Of a DNA stretch of 64,000 bases, positions 33,674 to 46,028 are shown piece by piece. The DNA is from Flaveria trinervia (taxonomy: Eukaryota; Streptophyta; Magnoliopsida; Asterales; Asteraceae). The position numbers and the translations under genes were made by a program. Numbering within the stretch: position 1 is the first letter of the stretch; each line of letters begins with the position of its first letter. The notes under the pieces are model-generated. The model was not told the DNA's origin. It did not search any database and worked only from the letters and a program-made list of their open reading frames with translations. The DNA lies in the NCBI GenBank assembly GCA_025506515.1, contig CM046442.1, forward strand, positions 14,180,863 to 14,244,862, read 5' to 3'.

Positions 33674-36600
33674 ATGGAGAAAATACAACACCAAAACATC
33701 AAAGTTAACGGCATTAACATGCACGTAGCCGAGATCGGCGAAGGCCCCGTGGTGCTTTTCCTTCACGGCTTCCCAGAGCTATGGTACACATGGCGTCACC
33801 AGATGTTGTTTATATCCTCCAAAGGCTATCGCGCCATTGCGCCTGACCTTCGTGGGTTTGGTGATACAGAAGCACCACTGTCCTCCACGAGCTACACCGC
33901 GCTACACATAGTGGGAGACTTGGTGTGCTTGCTTGACTCGTTGGGCCTAGACAAGGTCTACTTGGTGGGACATGACTGGGGTGCGATTATTGCATGGTAC
34001 GTGTGCTTGTATAGACCGGACCGGATCAAGGCTTTGGTCAACATGAGTGTGGTTTATATGCCTAGGGACCTTTTGATCAAACCGGTGGAGCAATGGCGAC
34101 ATATTTATGGTGATGATTTCTACGTTTGTAGATTCCAGGTGAAAATTGATCACAACTTTTAATTTTGTTAAAACTATCAATTATTAAAAAATTTATACTT
34201 CGTCATTATAACTTTATATTTATATAGACATGCATGTAAATATTGCAACTAGGTTAGTGGAATTTTAGTTTTTGAGATCTTTAATATTAATCTAGACTTG
34301 TATTTGTGTTTAACGTTTTTATAACATAATATCAAACCCATCTAACATTGAGATGCAAACATTGATTTCGTTTATACATGAGGGTGTAGTTTTAATGGAT
34401 CAGTAACACGAGTTAAACTAGAGCTTGCATCATTTGATCTATTATCAGGTCTGTTTTTAACTACTAGAGTTGTAGTCTAGTAGTAAAAGTAAACTCAAGT
34501 TGAAACATGATAGGGATTAGGGAGTAGTTTATGATGTAATTTAAGAGTTGTGTAAGATTATCGTTGAAAATAAAAGTTAAGCCTGATTTCAAGCTAGTAC
34601 AAAACGATGGGTTGGATGTATATATATTTGTGTATAACCAGTCGAACTTGAACTTTTCAGCTCGATATGCATGCAAATACATTATATTTTAATGTTTATT
34701 TGTAGAATTAACTATAACGTTTTCTTTTATATATTCTTTTTATTCATTAAATAATAATGTTTCATCGGTCATCGTTTTGTCATTAGCATGTGATGTTCTT
34801 TAAAGGTTCTTGCTAACACCACACCACCCTCATATATATAATATCACGTTGAAAATGCCGTTTGGTAATTTTGGTGATCGTGTAGTGAGTCTTTTATTCA
34901 TAAATGGTCTACATGTTTTTAAATGGATGTTTATAATCTAAATGCTGTGGGATTAGATTAATTATAAGTGGTATGCGTATAAGTTACATATTAAAGTATG
35001 TTTGAAAATTAATTAGTGCCCTTCACCCACAAAATAAAAAACAAAGTTATGTGTTCACAAGTTGCTATTTTTTCCTTATATATTTAGTAAAGTGAAGATT
35101 GTCAAAATCAGGAATATAAATTAAAACTCAATTAAAGTTAACAATTTACTTGCAATTATTATGTATTAAACCTGAAAGTAGAGGTAAGTAAGCCGTACTT
35201 GTCCAGTTAATGATTTTTATAGTTATTAAATTTATATGATAGATATAGTATTAAAATTTTATCTGTAGGGATATATGTTTCACCTTTCTAAATGATAGCG
35301 AAAAGTCACACTCTTTTAATCACAAATATGGAAATGCAAACGTGTAAATGATAAAGACTGTTTGGCTATATAAACGCGCGAGACACACCATGACACCATG
35401 TACATACATACATATACATGCACATGCACATACACATACATACATACATACATTCAAACATACATGCATACATACATGCATGCATACATACATGCATACA
35501 TACATGCATACATACATCTTACTACTCTAATAAAATAGTAATTAGGTTTGACACATGTCATTTTTTAGACTCATCTAATATCACATGTCATCTTGACATT
35601 CAATAATAAATATTTTTCTCGCCCAAAATAATTAAGTCTATCATTTTTGTATTAAATTTTTTAAATACACGTTCTGTTTTCAAAATTAAAGAGATATAAA
35701 TTAAAACTTTTTCATTTTAAACTAAAAAAACACATATATCTTATTTTTATTTTTACCAAACTCTATTGGTTAATTTTTAAAATTATCTTCTTATTAAATT
35801 TTTATATTTTAGAAGATAAAATAAGTCATAATTCTAAAATAAATATTTACTTTAAGATTGTATAGTATCACTTAAAGGTACACCAATTATAATATTTTAT
35901 ATATTTTTATATAAAAACTACTATTAGTATAAACAAAGAATTGGTTTTAAAAATTAAAATAAAATACTATTAAAAAATGTATTTAAATTAGACTTATTTT
36001 CAATTATCTTTTATTTCATTACTATCTCTTTTTCTTTTTTTCTTTTTTATATGTTTCCATCAACAAAATCATTATTTTCCAAAATTTAAGATTTTTAACT
36101 AATTTTTTCAACATGTTCTTATTTCGTTAGAAACATTTATTTTATTTATAAGTGGTTTTTTTAATTTATTAAATAATTTTTTTTCTATTTTCTTTTTATC
36201 CATTTTATTATAATATTTTTTATTAAAGTTTGACTCTTTAATCAAGTCTATTAAGATATAGAGAACTAAATATGTGCATGATTATATGTTATAGTTAGTA
36301 CGAAAAGGCATCACAGACCCTTCTTTTTATGATGTTTTTTCTTTAATAAATTTCCATATAATTTTACTTACACCATCATATTTTACGTTTTTATCATTTA
36401 AAATTGCTCGAGACGATATTAGTCAATATTTTACTTCTTAATTGTCAAGTTAGGTTATTTAATTAAAATTTTAAACTCATGTATATATTAAAGATTTTCT
36501 AAAACAAAACTTTGATAAAACTTTGATATCATTGTTTATTACTTATATTTTTACTCATACGTAATTTTAATAATATATTTTTTAATAGCATTTTATAATT

Positions 36601-38035
36601 AATAAAATTTTATTTTATTTACTGTTTTATTTTTCAATCCGTGTAATACACAGGTTTACTAAAACTAGTACATATATATATATATATGAATAAATATATA
36701 TGTATCTATGCATATAAAAAATCGTGTGAAGAGGAGATTAAGGGAAAATCCTGAAAATATTCATGTGACTTTTTTTTACTCTCAAGATGTTCATTTGACC
36801 AGCACAATCCCAAAATATCACCACCTTAACATAGGCGTCTCGACCATAAAACAGGTCCGTTCGAACCCATAATGAGCAGTTCAAGTGAAGCCACGTATCT
36901 AAATAGAGTCGTTACAAAGGTTTAGACGGTTCGGACAAAGTTACGAAAGTTCGGACGAACATAAACGGGTTCATACGAAAGTTTGAACGAACATAAACAA
37001 GTCATGATAACGACCATATTTGGACACATGTCTTCATTTAATCCGCTCATCTTAAGTTCGGATGACTTTATTCTATAGACAGAGACAACTCTATTGAGTG
37101 AGAATATTTTTGGGGATAACTTTGTCAAAGAGACATTTTAAGGAATAAAGGTGGTCAATGAGAAATTTTGAGAATTTTCCCAGAGATATGACGTAAACTT
37201 GTCCCTAAACGGTTCCTAGAATTATTGTAATAAAATCATCACATCCTGTACTATGCGAGACTAGCACCCATACGTCACAACTTTTTAAATGAAAAGTACA
37301 CCACTTAGAACCAGGATGTGCTACTAGAGATGTTTTTTAGGTAGGACTAGAACCATTTAACAAGCTCATAATTAACTCACCAAAATCATCTTGGTAAAAC
37401 GTGATTAATCAAATTTCATGATGTGAGGTCGCTCATGATAAATAACACATCAGTTACTTAATGTCAATGGTGTTTACAGGAAATTGGATGGGAAGAAGAG
37501 TTTGCAAAAGTTGATACAAAAAAGCTACTAGCTTCATTTTACTTCAAACGCAACCCAAATCCACCAAAGATGCCTAAAGACTTTGCAAACAGCTTTAACC
37601 CACCTCCATACACCTTACCTTCTTGGTTCACTGAAGAAGACCTCAACTACTTCGCATCCAAATATCGTGCTACAGGATTTGGAGGACCATTCAACTACTA
37701 CCGCTGTTTCAATCTGTACGCACTCAAACATTATTTTTTGTTTTGTGATCATTTGACTTGCGTGTTTAACTAGTAGTTTGGATTGCAGAAACTGGGAGCT
37801 GAGTGCACCATGGACGGGATCAAAGATCGTAGTGCCTGTGAAGTTCATAGTCGGAGACATAGATTTGATGTATAACATTCCTGGAGTAAAGGAGTACATA
37901 CATGGGAGTGGATTTAAGGACTTTGTGCCACGACTAGAACAAGTGGTGATGATGGAAGGAGTTGGTCACTTTATTAACCAAGAGAAGCCACATGAGGTCA
38001 ACAATCACATTTATGACTTCATTACTAAGTTCTAG
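33674..38035 (+). CDS. Soluble epoxide hydrolase, gene 1 (intact, 3 exons)
   Basis: Exons 33674-34138, 37480-37715 and 37789-38035 join (phases 0 and 2, all GT-AG) to 948 bp, 315 residues, the usual length of plant soluble epoxide hydrolases. The alpha/beta-hydrolase features are all there: oxyanion-hole motif HGFP (31-34), nucleophile Asp101 in GHDWG, lid tyrosines Tyr150 (DDFYVCRF) and Tyr229 (FNYYRC), acid Asp259 (VGDIDLMY) and His294 (GVGHFINQ). Their spacing agrees with the potato enzyme as I remember it. It would add water to fatty-acid epoxides to give vicinal diols in the cytosol, as in cutin and oxylipin metabolism; the natural substrate cannot be read from sequence. There is no signal peptide. 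Intron 1 is 3.3 kb and was enlarged by a microsatellite and a Helitron. It is the only copy of the three with an unbroken frame. Confidence 0.93.
35396..35516. repeat. CATA/CATG microsatellite in intron 1 of gene 1
   Basis: About 120 bp of (CATA)n mixed with CATG. Open frames through it (MYVCMYVC-type) are artefacts. The Helitron at 35517 is inserted at its right edge. Confidence 0.9.
35517..36668 (+). mobile_element. Non-autonomous Helitron in intron 1 of gene 1
   Basis: It begins TCTTACTACTCTAATAAAA after an A, and ends with a hairpin CCGTGTAATACACAGG, then TTTACTAAAACTAG, before a T. A 5' TC, a 3' hairpin about 10 bp before CTAG, and insertion between A and T are the Helitron signature. 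There is no Rep/helicase coding in the 1152 bp, so it is non-autonomous. Related 3' ends occur at 48031, 53833 and 55660. Confidence 0.8.
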
Positions 38036-39059
38036 ACCTAACTTACTAGGTTTAAATGTGTTTGTGTGTGCTTGAAATGTCACACCTAGCTAAAATGTAA
38101 TCGTAGAGAAGGGGCGACTTAACGTTTTTGAAGACTACTTTAAGTTTTGGTATTAAGTTCTGATGTTTTAACTTTATATGTGTTTTGTGTGTGTAAAGAT
38201 TAAGTTTATAATTGTATTATGATATTTTATATGGATGTATTACTAAAAAAATAGATTACATAATTATATGGATTATTTAGTTTTCAAAGAATCATAGCAA
38301 TTTTTTCTTTCAAACGAAAAAATACAATAGAAAGTATATATAACAAGAACGCTCTAGGAAGTAATCAATACAATCTCCGAACACTGAACAAGTGATATGT
38401 TAATAATTATACATGTTAATAATACATATTCCCCTGAGTGATTTTTGGTTAAAAACTGTAACACCCGATTATTTATTCATTTATTTTGAAGCCGACTAAA
38501 GAAGCAAAGAAATAAAGTCCAAAGTCGAGGGACCAAACTCGCCAACGAAAGAAAATCGGGTGAGTGGGAGTATATAAGGGAGAGGGCAGCCCTTACCCTC
38601 TCCCCCACACTCATAAATCAGCCAAAGAAAGGGGAGAAGGGAGAAAGAAGAGAAAAAGAGGAAAGGTGTTGGTTCGGGTTGGTTCGAGTGGCCAAAGTTG
38701 TTGAGAAACGAGTCAAACTGAAGCTCTACTCGTCGTGGTCGTTTGTGTGAGTTCTAGAACCCCACTTTTACTTGTTTTCTAACGATTTTGGGGCTGGAAA
38801 ACATATGAAATCGGGTTTTTGAGTGTGTGTATGTTGACCCGTTTGTGTATGTGTATGTGTATGTATGATGCGTTTGTGGCTTGATTGTGAACTTGTGTGT
38901 GCTTGAATGGTGTCGTGGTATGTATTCCTAAGGTTTAGGATGGTCGATTTGGGCTTAAAATGGGTTTAGATGAGTTTGGAGGCCGAAAACCCTCGGCTGC
39001 AGTCGGGATAAACTGCATTCTGCATCAGCTAGGGCTAGGCGACCGACTGGAGGCCGAAT

Positions 39060-39350
39060 GGAGGCCATACGGCCGATTAGGGTGCGATTGGGGTCCATTC
39101 GCACGATTGGGGTCCATTCGCACGATTGAATGTCCATTCGCACGATTGAAAGGCCAGTCGCATGGAGGTCATGCGACTGAAGGTCCAGTCGCATAAGTGC
39201 TCATCCGCATTAATCCCATTCGCTTGAGGTTCATCCGCATTGTCCATTTGCACGACCAAACGTTCATTCGCATGGGTATTCATCCACATTAGTTTATTCG
39301 CATAGTGTTCAGTCGCATGGAGGCCACGCGACCGAAGGGTGTCCATACGC
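39060..39350. repeat. Motif array (CCATTCGCACGATTGAA) in solo LTR
   Basis: Repeated CCATTCGCACGATTG, CCAGTCGCATGGAGG and CATCCGCATT words, the same family as in other LTRs here. In this gypsy LTR the array lies downstream of the TATA box, in transcribed sequence. Confidence 0.8.
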
Positions 39351-39745
39351 CCGAATAGGGTTGTTGCACCCGTGGGAAGCGTAGTTTGACTTCTGACTTT
39401 CGGGAGAAAGGGCAGATGTAAGTTTTGACGTAAAGGTTTTCATAAGAGCATATAAGATGACGATTGAGGCCTTAGAGAGCATGTTGGGCATGACGATGAT
39501 GATGTTGCATGTTTAGGCTTGTTATGTATGTATGATGTTGCCCTGTATGATGATGATGATTGTGTATGATATGTTCCTTATTATGATGTATGTTTATCTT
39601 TCTTGTGGCTTTACGTGTCATGTTAATGAATGAATGAAGTATTATGTGACGTAAAGTGAAAGATAATGAAAGAGGAACATAAAATAAGAATGCATGCATT
39701 ATTGAATGATGAACGAACGAAGGAAAGGCTTGCAAGCACATATAT

Positions 39746-40092
39746 GAGGTGAGCAACCCTGTTGTTACAACAGACTCGGATGTTGTGCAATCATTGGGAT
39801 TGCAATGAGGTGAGCAACTCGATGGTTGCAAGAGACTCGGATAACGTGCCCTCGATGAGGATGGCAATGAGGTGAGCAACTCGATGGTTGCAAGAGACTC
39901 GGATAACGTGCCCTCGATGAGGATGGCAATGAGGTGAGCAACTCGATGGTTGCAAGAGACTCGGATAGCGTTTTATCAATGAGAATGGCAATGAGGTGAG
40001 CAACTTTATGGTTGCAACAGACTCGTATAGCGTGAAATCGTTGGGGTTCCCAATGAGGTGAGCGACTCTGTTGTCGCAACAGACTCAGGAGG
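39746..40092. repeat. 62-bp minisatellite, about six units
   Basis: Units start at 39746, 39807, 39869, 39931, 39993 and 40055, each with GAGGTGAGCAACTCGATGGT or a variant. Units 2 and 3 are almost identical, which indicates recent unequal exchange. The other LTRs of this family hold one or two ~120-bp units of other sequence at the equivalent place. Confidence 0.9.
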
Positions 40093-40767
40093 ACATATAG
40101 AATGAATGAAAGTTAACGAATGTAATAGAAGATAATAATTTTATTATCAACGTGTACGTATATTGCATGGTCACAAACGAAAGATTTTGTATGAAAGAAC
40201 GAAGTATGAATGAACGTAAATGAATTATCGGAATAATGTACAGAACAGGATCCTTGTCATTCGACCTCAGTAATCGTGGCAGAGTGCCACAAAGAGGGTG
40301 AAGTCTGACCGGATCTAGATAGAGAAACGGACGATAATGTAACATGTGAATAAGCAAAGTTAACGAACGGAATGATGAAGATAATACTGATATTATATGT
40401 ATGTACGTATGATGTATGATCGCGGACGAATGTAAAGTAAAGTATGTTTTATTTATAAAACTAGAACTCACTCAGCAATGCTGACTTTGATGTGTTTCCA
40501 GTTGGCAGGTAATGATTGCTGAGGATGGCACGCGCGACTACTCAGCTCCTTTTGGGATGGCATTCTTTTGATTGATGTTTTTGCATTGTAATGTGAACAA
40601 GCTATTTTGTAATGAATGTTGTATTAATTTGCAAAAAGCATTTATATGGAAATGAAAGATTGTTTTAGTTTTCCGCTGCGATTTTATGAAATACAAATGT
40701 AATTATACGTTTTATATGCGATGAGAACCCAGCTGTAAGCATTCCGGGAACGGGGCCTTACAAAAAC

Positions 40768-41780
40768 TTATTTATTAATCACTTATTTATGTTCTAATTG
40801 AATATTGTAGTGTCTGGTGAAAACTTGGTGATTTTTATGGAAATAGCTCAAGATTTGAAAAAGCTTATTAAGAAAAACTTACTGTCACAACTGTGTCTAG
40901 TAAGAACACAACCGTGTTGATAATGAACACAACTGTCTTAGTTTAATGGGTCTATATGATGTTTAAGAGACAACAGAAACGTATTCAGAAGACACAACTC
41001 TGTTCGGCCTAGTTACGAGTTTTATACCCAAATACCCTAATTAAGAACATATCCACTTTTTCACACAAAACCTAATTCTCTCAAGTCTCCTAAGTGATTT
41101 TGGAAAGATCTTTAAAGATTCAAGACCAAGATTGAAGATCATGAACTTTCAAGGAAGATTTATCATCACACAACCCAACTCTACTTATTTCAGTTTGAAA
41201 ACCTCTAGATACACCATGTTTTCTTACATTTCTATAAGTTTGGTTGTGGTTTTTGTAAAGCTCATGGCCTAAACACTCTTAATCACTTAGATTAGATGAA
41301 GTTTAGCATATTTTGATATGTTGTATGAAACCTTGATATTGTTTATGTCAATGTTCATTACAAAGCTATGAATACCCTTTAATGGTAGTGTGTGCTTATT
41401 TAACTTGATGAAATGTTGAATCTTGTGAGTGTTACAACCCCATGTGTGTTTGAAACAATTATTCATGAATTGCATAACCTAGTTTGTAGTATATGGCATT
41501 TGACTAGAAATTATGAATGAGAGTTAAGTATTTAGTAAAGTTGAACAAGTGTGCATCCTTATACATATGTTTGTGACAAATAAAACAACCCCATAAAATA
41601 AGTAACAAATATAAAACAATTAATTTGAATCATTAAGTTATTTATCTTATTAGTTGATTATTTGATAGATTAATCTTTAGCTTTTTAATTAGTAGATTGA
41701 TATAGTAAATTATTTAATTTATCAATTGATTATTTATTGGAACATTATATTATTTGAATGTTGCTACGATTGTTAAATAG
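40768..41780. other. Intergenic AT-rich DNA, no gene seen
   Basis: No recognisable coding or element ends. Repeated short words (ACACAACTGT near 40890-40995) may be remains of an LTR. Confidence 0.45.
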
Positions 41781-42243
41781 AGGTGTAAACAAGTTGAATC
41801 GAGCATGGTTTTGTCAAGCCTCTTGTTGGGCTTGTTTTGCCATAAGAGAGCTTAATCTTATGCTTGAGCTCGGCTCATATAGAGTATTAATTGTAAGACT
41901 CAGTTCATCTCGTGTAAATAATTAATTCTAAAACTTGAATTTTTTTAGTTTAGAATTTTTCATAGTCAAGCTCAGCTTAAGATCCCTTGTTTATTATTTA
42001 ATTTATCATAGTTTTTAATACAATAACAATTATCTATATAAATATATATCTTACATATCAAGTAAAAATTATATAAACAAATTCATTTCAAGAGAACTCG
42101 ATACATAAAGTTGTGGCTCAAGCTCATTTACTAAATGGCCAATAATATAAGCTTGAGCTTGAGTTTGTTTAAGTCCGTTCAATCTGAGATTTTGATGAAC
42201 CGATTCTGAGTAACTCACGAATTAGCTAGTCATATTTACACCT
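41781..42243. mobile_element. MITE with AGGTGTAAA terminal inverted repeats
   Basis: The left end AGGTGTAAAC and right end TTTACACCT form short inverted repeats 463 bp apart. The inside is rich in GAGCTTGAGCTCGGCTC-like words, as in a known kind of non-autonomous plant repeat. It lies about 300 bp upstream of gene 2. Confidence 0.6.
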
Positions 42244-42340
42244 ATGGCATCGAATTTTTGTTTTAATTTAATTTCACATAATATAAAGGTTTTAGTGTTT
42301 CACTCAAAGCACTAAGGAGATATGAATGTTCCAAACCTCA

Positions 42341-42347
42341 TATAAAA
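42341..42347 (+). promoter_or_regulatory. Possible TATA box of gene 2
   Basis: TATAAAA 204 bp upstream of the ATG at 42551. The placement differs from genes 1 and 3 and the assignment is weak. Confidence 0.3.
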
Positions 42348-42550
42348 CTTAGAGGTTTAGTTTGGCATTTTGCTTCAACCAAAGGGGCTAACATGAAACA
42401 CCCATATTGAAACTTTCAAAACGTTAAATTCACCCCTCATTTCCAAGATCATCTTCTTCTTCACCCCAATCACACTCCTCCATTATTAAACCTTCAAACT
42501 TCTCCATTTAACCTTCATACATACCCACACACCAAAAAAAGCAAACAAAC

Positions 42551-45096
42551 ATGGAGAAGATACAACACAAAACCATCAAAACCAACGGCATCAACATGCA
42601 TGTAGCCGAGATCGGGTCCGGACCCGTGGTTCTATTCCTCCACGGGTTCCCTGAGCTATGGTACACATGGCGCCACCAGATGCTGTTCATATCCTCCAAA
42701 GGGTATCGAGCCATCGCACCGGATCTTCGTGGGTTCGGTGGGTCAGACGCACCAGAGTCCCCCACCGGGTACACGGCGTTGCATGTAGTGGGGGACTTGG
42801 TGAGCCTGCTTGAGTCGTTGGGTGTGGACCAGGTGTACCTTGTGGGTCATGACTGGGGTGCCATAATCGCATGGTACGTGTGCCTGTTTCGACCCGATCG
42901 AGTCAAGGCTCTGGTTAACTTGAGTGTGGCCTATACGCCTAGGAACCCGTTGGTTAAACCGGTGGAGTATTTCGACGGACTTTTGGTGATGATTTCTATA
43001 TCTGTAGGTTTCAGGTGATACTCCATCTACTTTGATTTGATTTCATTTCATTTCATTTGATTTGTTTATTCCTTATCTAGAAACCGCGTATGCCAACCAT
43101 ACTAGTAAAATGACACTAATGTAATATTATTTATATAAAATAATAAAAAGTGCCCTGAGCTTGTTAAAAGGTTGCATTTCCTAACAAAAAGATCTGAATA
43201 ATCCATCAAAACATTATCTAATACAGCTTTTGATAAAATGATTGTTTTAGGTTAATGTAACGTTTTTAAAGTCTAATACAATCTTTTAGAAGCTAATGCA
43301 ACATATTACGAGAGTTTGCATTTTTTGAAGTGTAGTATCATCAATAATATTATCAATGTATCTTCATATACAAGAATTTGAGGATCACGTACAAGGTGAT
43401 ATTAGCCACATGCAGAGGCTTTTGCTGTTGTAATTTCAGTCGGGAAATGTTGTTTGTTGTCCAAAATGTTCTTACAAATGCCCATTTTTCTTCAATGTGT
43501 TTTCTATTTGTACAAAGTGTCTTATATTCTTATAAAATTGAATAATAGAAATGTTAGATGGAGTATTTTAAGGCTTCATTAAATACCGGAGGTTTTGGGT
43601 TCTGTGACAAAAAAGACAGGTTTATTGAGCAGGGGGTTTAAAAAAATATATAAATGTTAGTTTAAGTGTCAAGGTAACCAATTCTGCTTTTGATAGATTA
43701 CTAATATTATTTTTGTTGAGCAATATATGCAATATCTTAACTTTTGAACTGACAAAAGTAACATGATATGGAAACATAAGGTAACATTAATAGTCTTGTA
43801 AAGGTAGAAAAGTACACCATCAATTCTAAACATGTGATAGCTTATTCAATGAAGCGGCTACCAACTTTAAAGTCATTCAATGGATTCACCAATAGTACTA
43901 GGGGCAGACTCTAAGAGTGTAACATGCATCGGCATGTGTGAAAATTTATGTATCTTATATATTTTTAAAACAACAAATCTATTTTACTGTTATATTACTT
44001 TAAATAACACGATGTTAAGTGTGTCTCACATCTAATACTGTTTGTTGAACATTTTAAAATGTTAACACACGCCAGTAATATATATAACAAAATCTTGGAT
44101 CCATTTCTGATCACCAAATTACATGTAATCTTACATCCTTTTTAACATAATTAAATAATTGATGATTTATTGTTGTCTTCATCATCCTGGAATATTTGTA
44201 AAGATGTTTTACATGATAATTTATCAGGAAGTTGGGTGGGAAGAAGAGTTTGCAAAAGTTGATACGAAAACACTACTTGCCGCGTTCTATTGTAAGCGAG
44301 AGCCGAGTGCACCTAAGTTACCTAAAGACTATGCAAAGTCCTTCAATCCACCTCCATGCACTTTACCTTCTTGGTTAACCGAAGAAGACCTCAACTACTT
44401 TGCATCCAAGTATCGTGCCACAGGATTTCGCGGAGGATTTAACTACTATCGTTGTTTTGATCTGTAAGTAATCGTAAACTAATTATATAAATTAACTTAT
44501 GTCTAGTTCAAACCACCAAGGGCCGGCTCAACCTTTTCATTTAGTGGATCGTACGTAATATTGAGTCCCTTTTTGAAACATTCATAATTATTATATTAAC
44601 TCGTCATATTGAAATCACCATATTTTGGCACAAGACAATATTTGTATTAATAAACTAATGAGTATAACTAACACAAGTGAAATCAAGAAAAATTCATGCA
44701 AATGTTAGAATTAACTGAATATCTGAAAATTTTTTGGTTCTTCTAGTAAATGCAGATGATGTTTATAAGTGTGTGTTTGTATAATCTATCATATAATTAA
44801 TGCTTTTGAAACACATATCATGGTGTTTAATTAATAGTTTGAATTGTAGAAACTGGGAGTTGTGTGCCGTGTGGGCCGGATCAAAGATATCAGTGCCGGT
44901 GAAATTCATAGTGGGGGACTTAGATCTAACGTACGCCTTTCCGGGAACGAAGGAGTACATACATGGTGGTGGATTCAAGAAGATGGTGCCCGGGCTCGAA
45001 GAAGTGGTGGTGATGGAAGGAGTTGCTCATTTTATCAACCAAGAGAAGCCACAAGAGATCAACAACCACATTTTGGACTTCATCAAGAAGTTTTAA
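42551..45096 (+). pseudogene. Soluble epoxide hydrolase, gene 2 (1-bp deletion in exon 1)
   Basis: The exons by homology are 42551-43014, 44228-44463 and 44850-45096. Exon 1 is 464 bp where genes 1 and 3 have 465: after GTGGAG at 42962-42967 one base is missing, so KPVEQYRRTFGDDFYICRFQ of gene 3 is replaced here by KPVEYFDGLLVMISIS and a stop at 43016. HGFP, GHDWG, the exon 2 tyrosine (FNYYRC), the acid (VGDLDLTY) and the His (GVAHFINQ) are otherwise kept. An upstream donor GTAGGT at 43004 would restore the frame but lose the lid Tyr150 segment. Introns are 1213 and 386 bp. It is closest to gene 3 in introns, exons 2-3 and 3' flank. Probably inactive, or a sequencing error in an otherwise good gene. 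Confidence 0.85.
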
Positions 45097-46028
45097 TTTC
45101 TAGTGTAACATCATTGTTAGGGACCATTATCTTGTTTGTAATTGGACACGTTATTACAATGTGATAATTGTCTTATAGACCTTTCAATGAAATTGAATGA
45201 TGTAGACTTTTTATGTTACCACATTATTGTATAAAGTTGTCCTAAAAGCTAAATAGTAGGTGCATCAAGAGTTGACTAATTGCCAAAGCTGAAAAAGATA
45301 TGCCTAAACGCTAAACTAAACATATGGTTATATGTGTATTTATTGTCGAATTGTGACAGCGAACAAATAATTTTTTTCATAAATAATTGAAGAGTGTATA
45401 AAACCAAAATTAAAACCAATTACTAAGTCTATAACCATCATAGATTCAACTTTTTTTCTCTAGTACATTCTTTTGGAAATATAATTCAATCAAATTAACT
45501 CATTTATGTATGTTTTTGATCATCACTAGAACATTGAGTATGCTCATGACAATATAGGCATGGCCTGCCAACAATGGAATCCACTAAAACAATTAAAAAG
45601 TTAAAGATAAGAAAGCCAATAGTTCATCGGTAATTAGTTGGTGATTACTAATGAACTTTAGTATCCATGGTAGGATGCTTACCAATGAACAATGACACTT
45701 ATAAACCATCATTTGGTTATAGTTTATGGGAGGCTTTTCAACGGTATAATCAACAACAATACGTTGTTGATGTTAAGGATAAGATACGCACTCATGTTGT
45801 TCATTCATTTGTCACTGTTATAGGTTTTCAACAACATATTGGTTACTAATCAATCTGTAAAAGTTTTCACATATAGTAACATATTAAATAGCTTACTATA
45901 CTATACGTGGTGACACCCTAATGTCCTAATGGTAGGGGTGAGTGTGAAAGGGGTTGTGTTTCAATATATAATATTTATTATAAATACACTAACTACTCTT
46001 TATTCACATCTTAATTATGGTTTTTTTA
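45097..46028. other. 3' flank of gene 2, partly duplicated at gene 3
   Basis: 45230-45340 (GTCCTAAAAGCTAAATAGTA and onward) matches 63478-63570 downstream of gene 3, so the duplicated unit includes the 3' flank. The rest shows no gene; a 60-codon frame at 45667-45849 has no recognisable features. Confidence 0.6.

Larger units (their letters stand above)
38457..40762 (+). mobile_element. Solo LTR, TGTAACACCC gypsy family, plus orientation
   Basis: It begins TGTAACACCCG at 38457 and ends GGGGCCTTACA at 40762, flanked by perfect 5-bp duplications AAAAC (38452-38456 and 40763-40767). There is no internal region, so it is a solo LTR of the same family as those at 5970-20372. TATATAAG at 38571-38578 probably starts its transcript. 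A motif array lies at 39060-39350 and a minisatellite at 39746-40092. It sits in the 4.5-kb gap between epoxide hydrolase genes 1 and 2. Confidence 0.92.

Noticed and set aside
35320..35606. ORFs on both strands with MYVC or HTYI repeats
   Set aside because: They are translations of the CATA/CATG microsatellite.
39472..40079. Minus-strand ORFs rich in Leu/Ser/Pro/His
   Set aside because: They lie in the solo LTR and its 62-bp minisatellite; the repeats LTSLPSS and SPHC reflect the repeat unit only.
45667..45849. A 60-codon plus-strand ORF downstream of gene 2
   Set aside because: It has no recognisable motif, no counterpart downstream of gene 3, and a length expected by chance.
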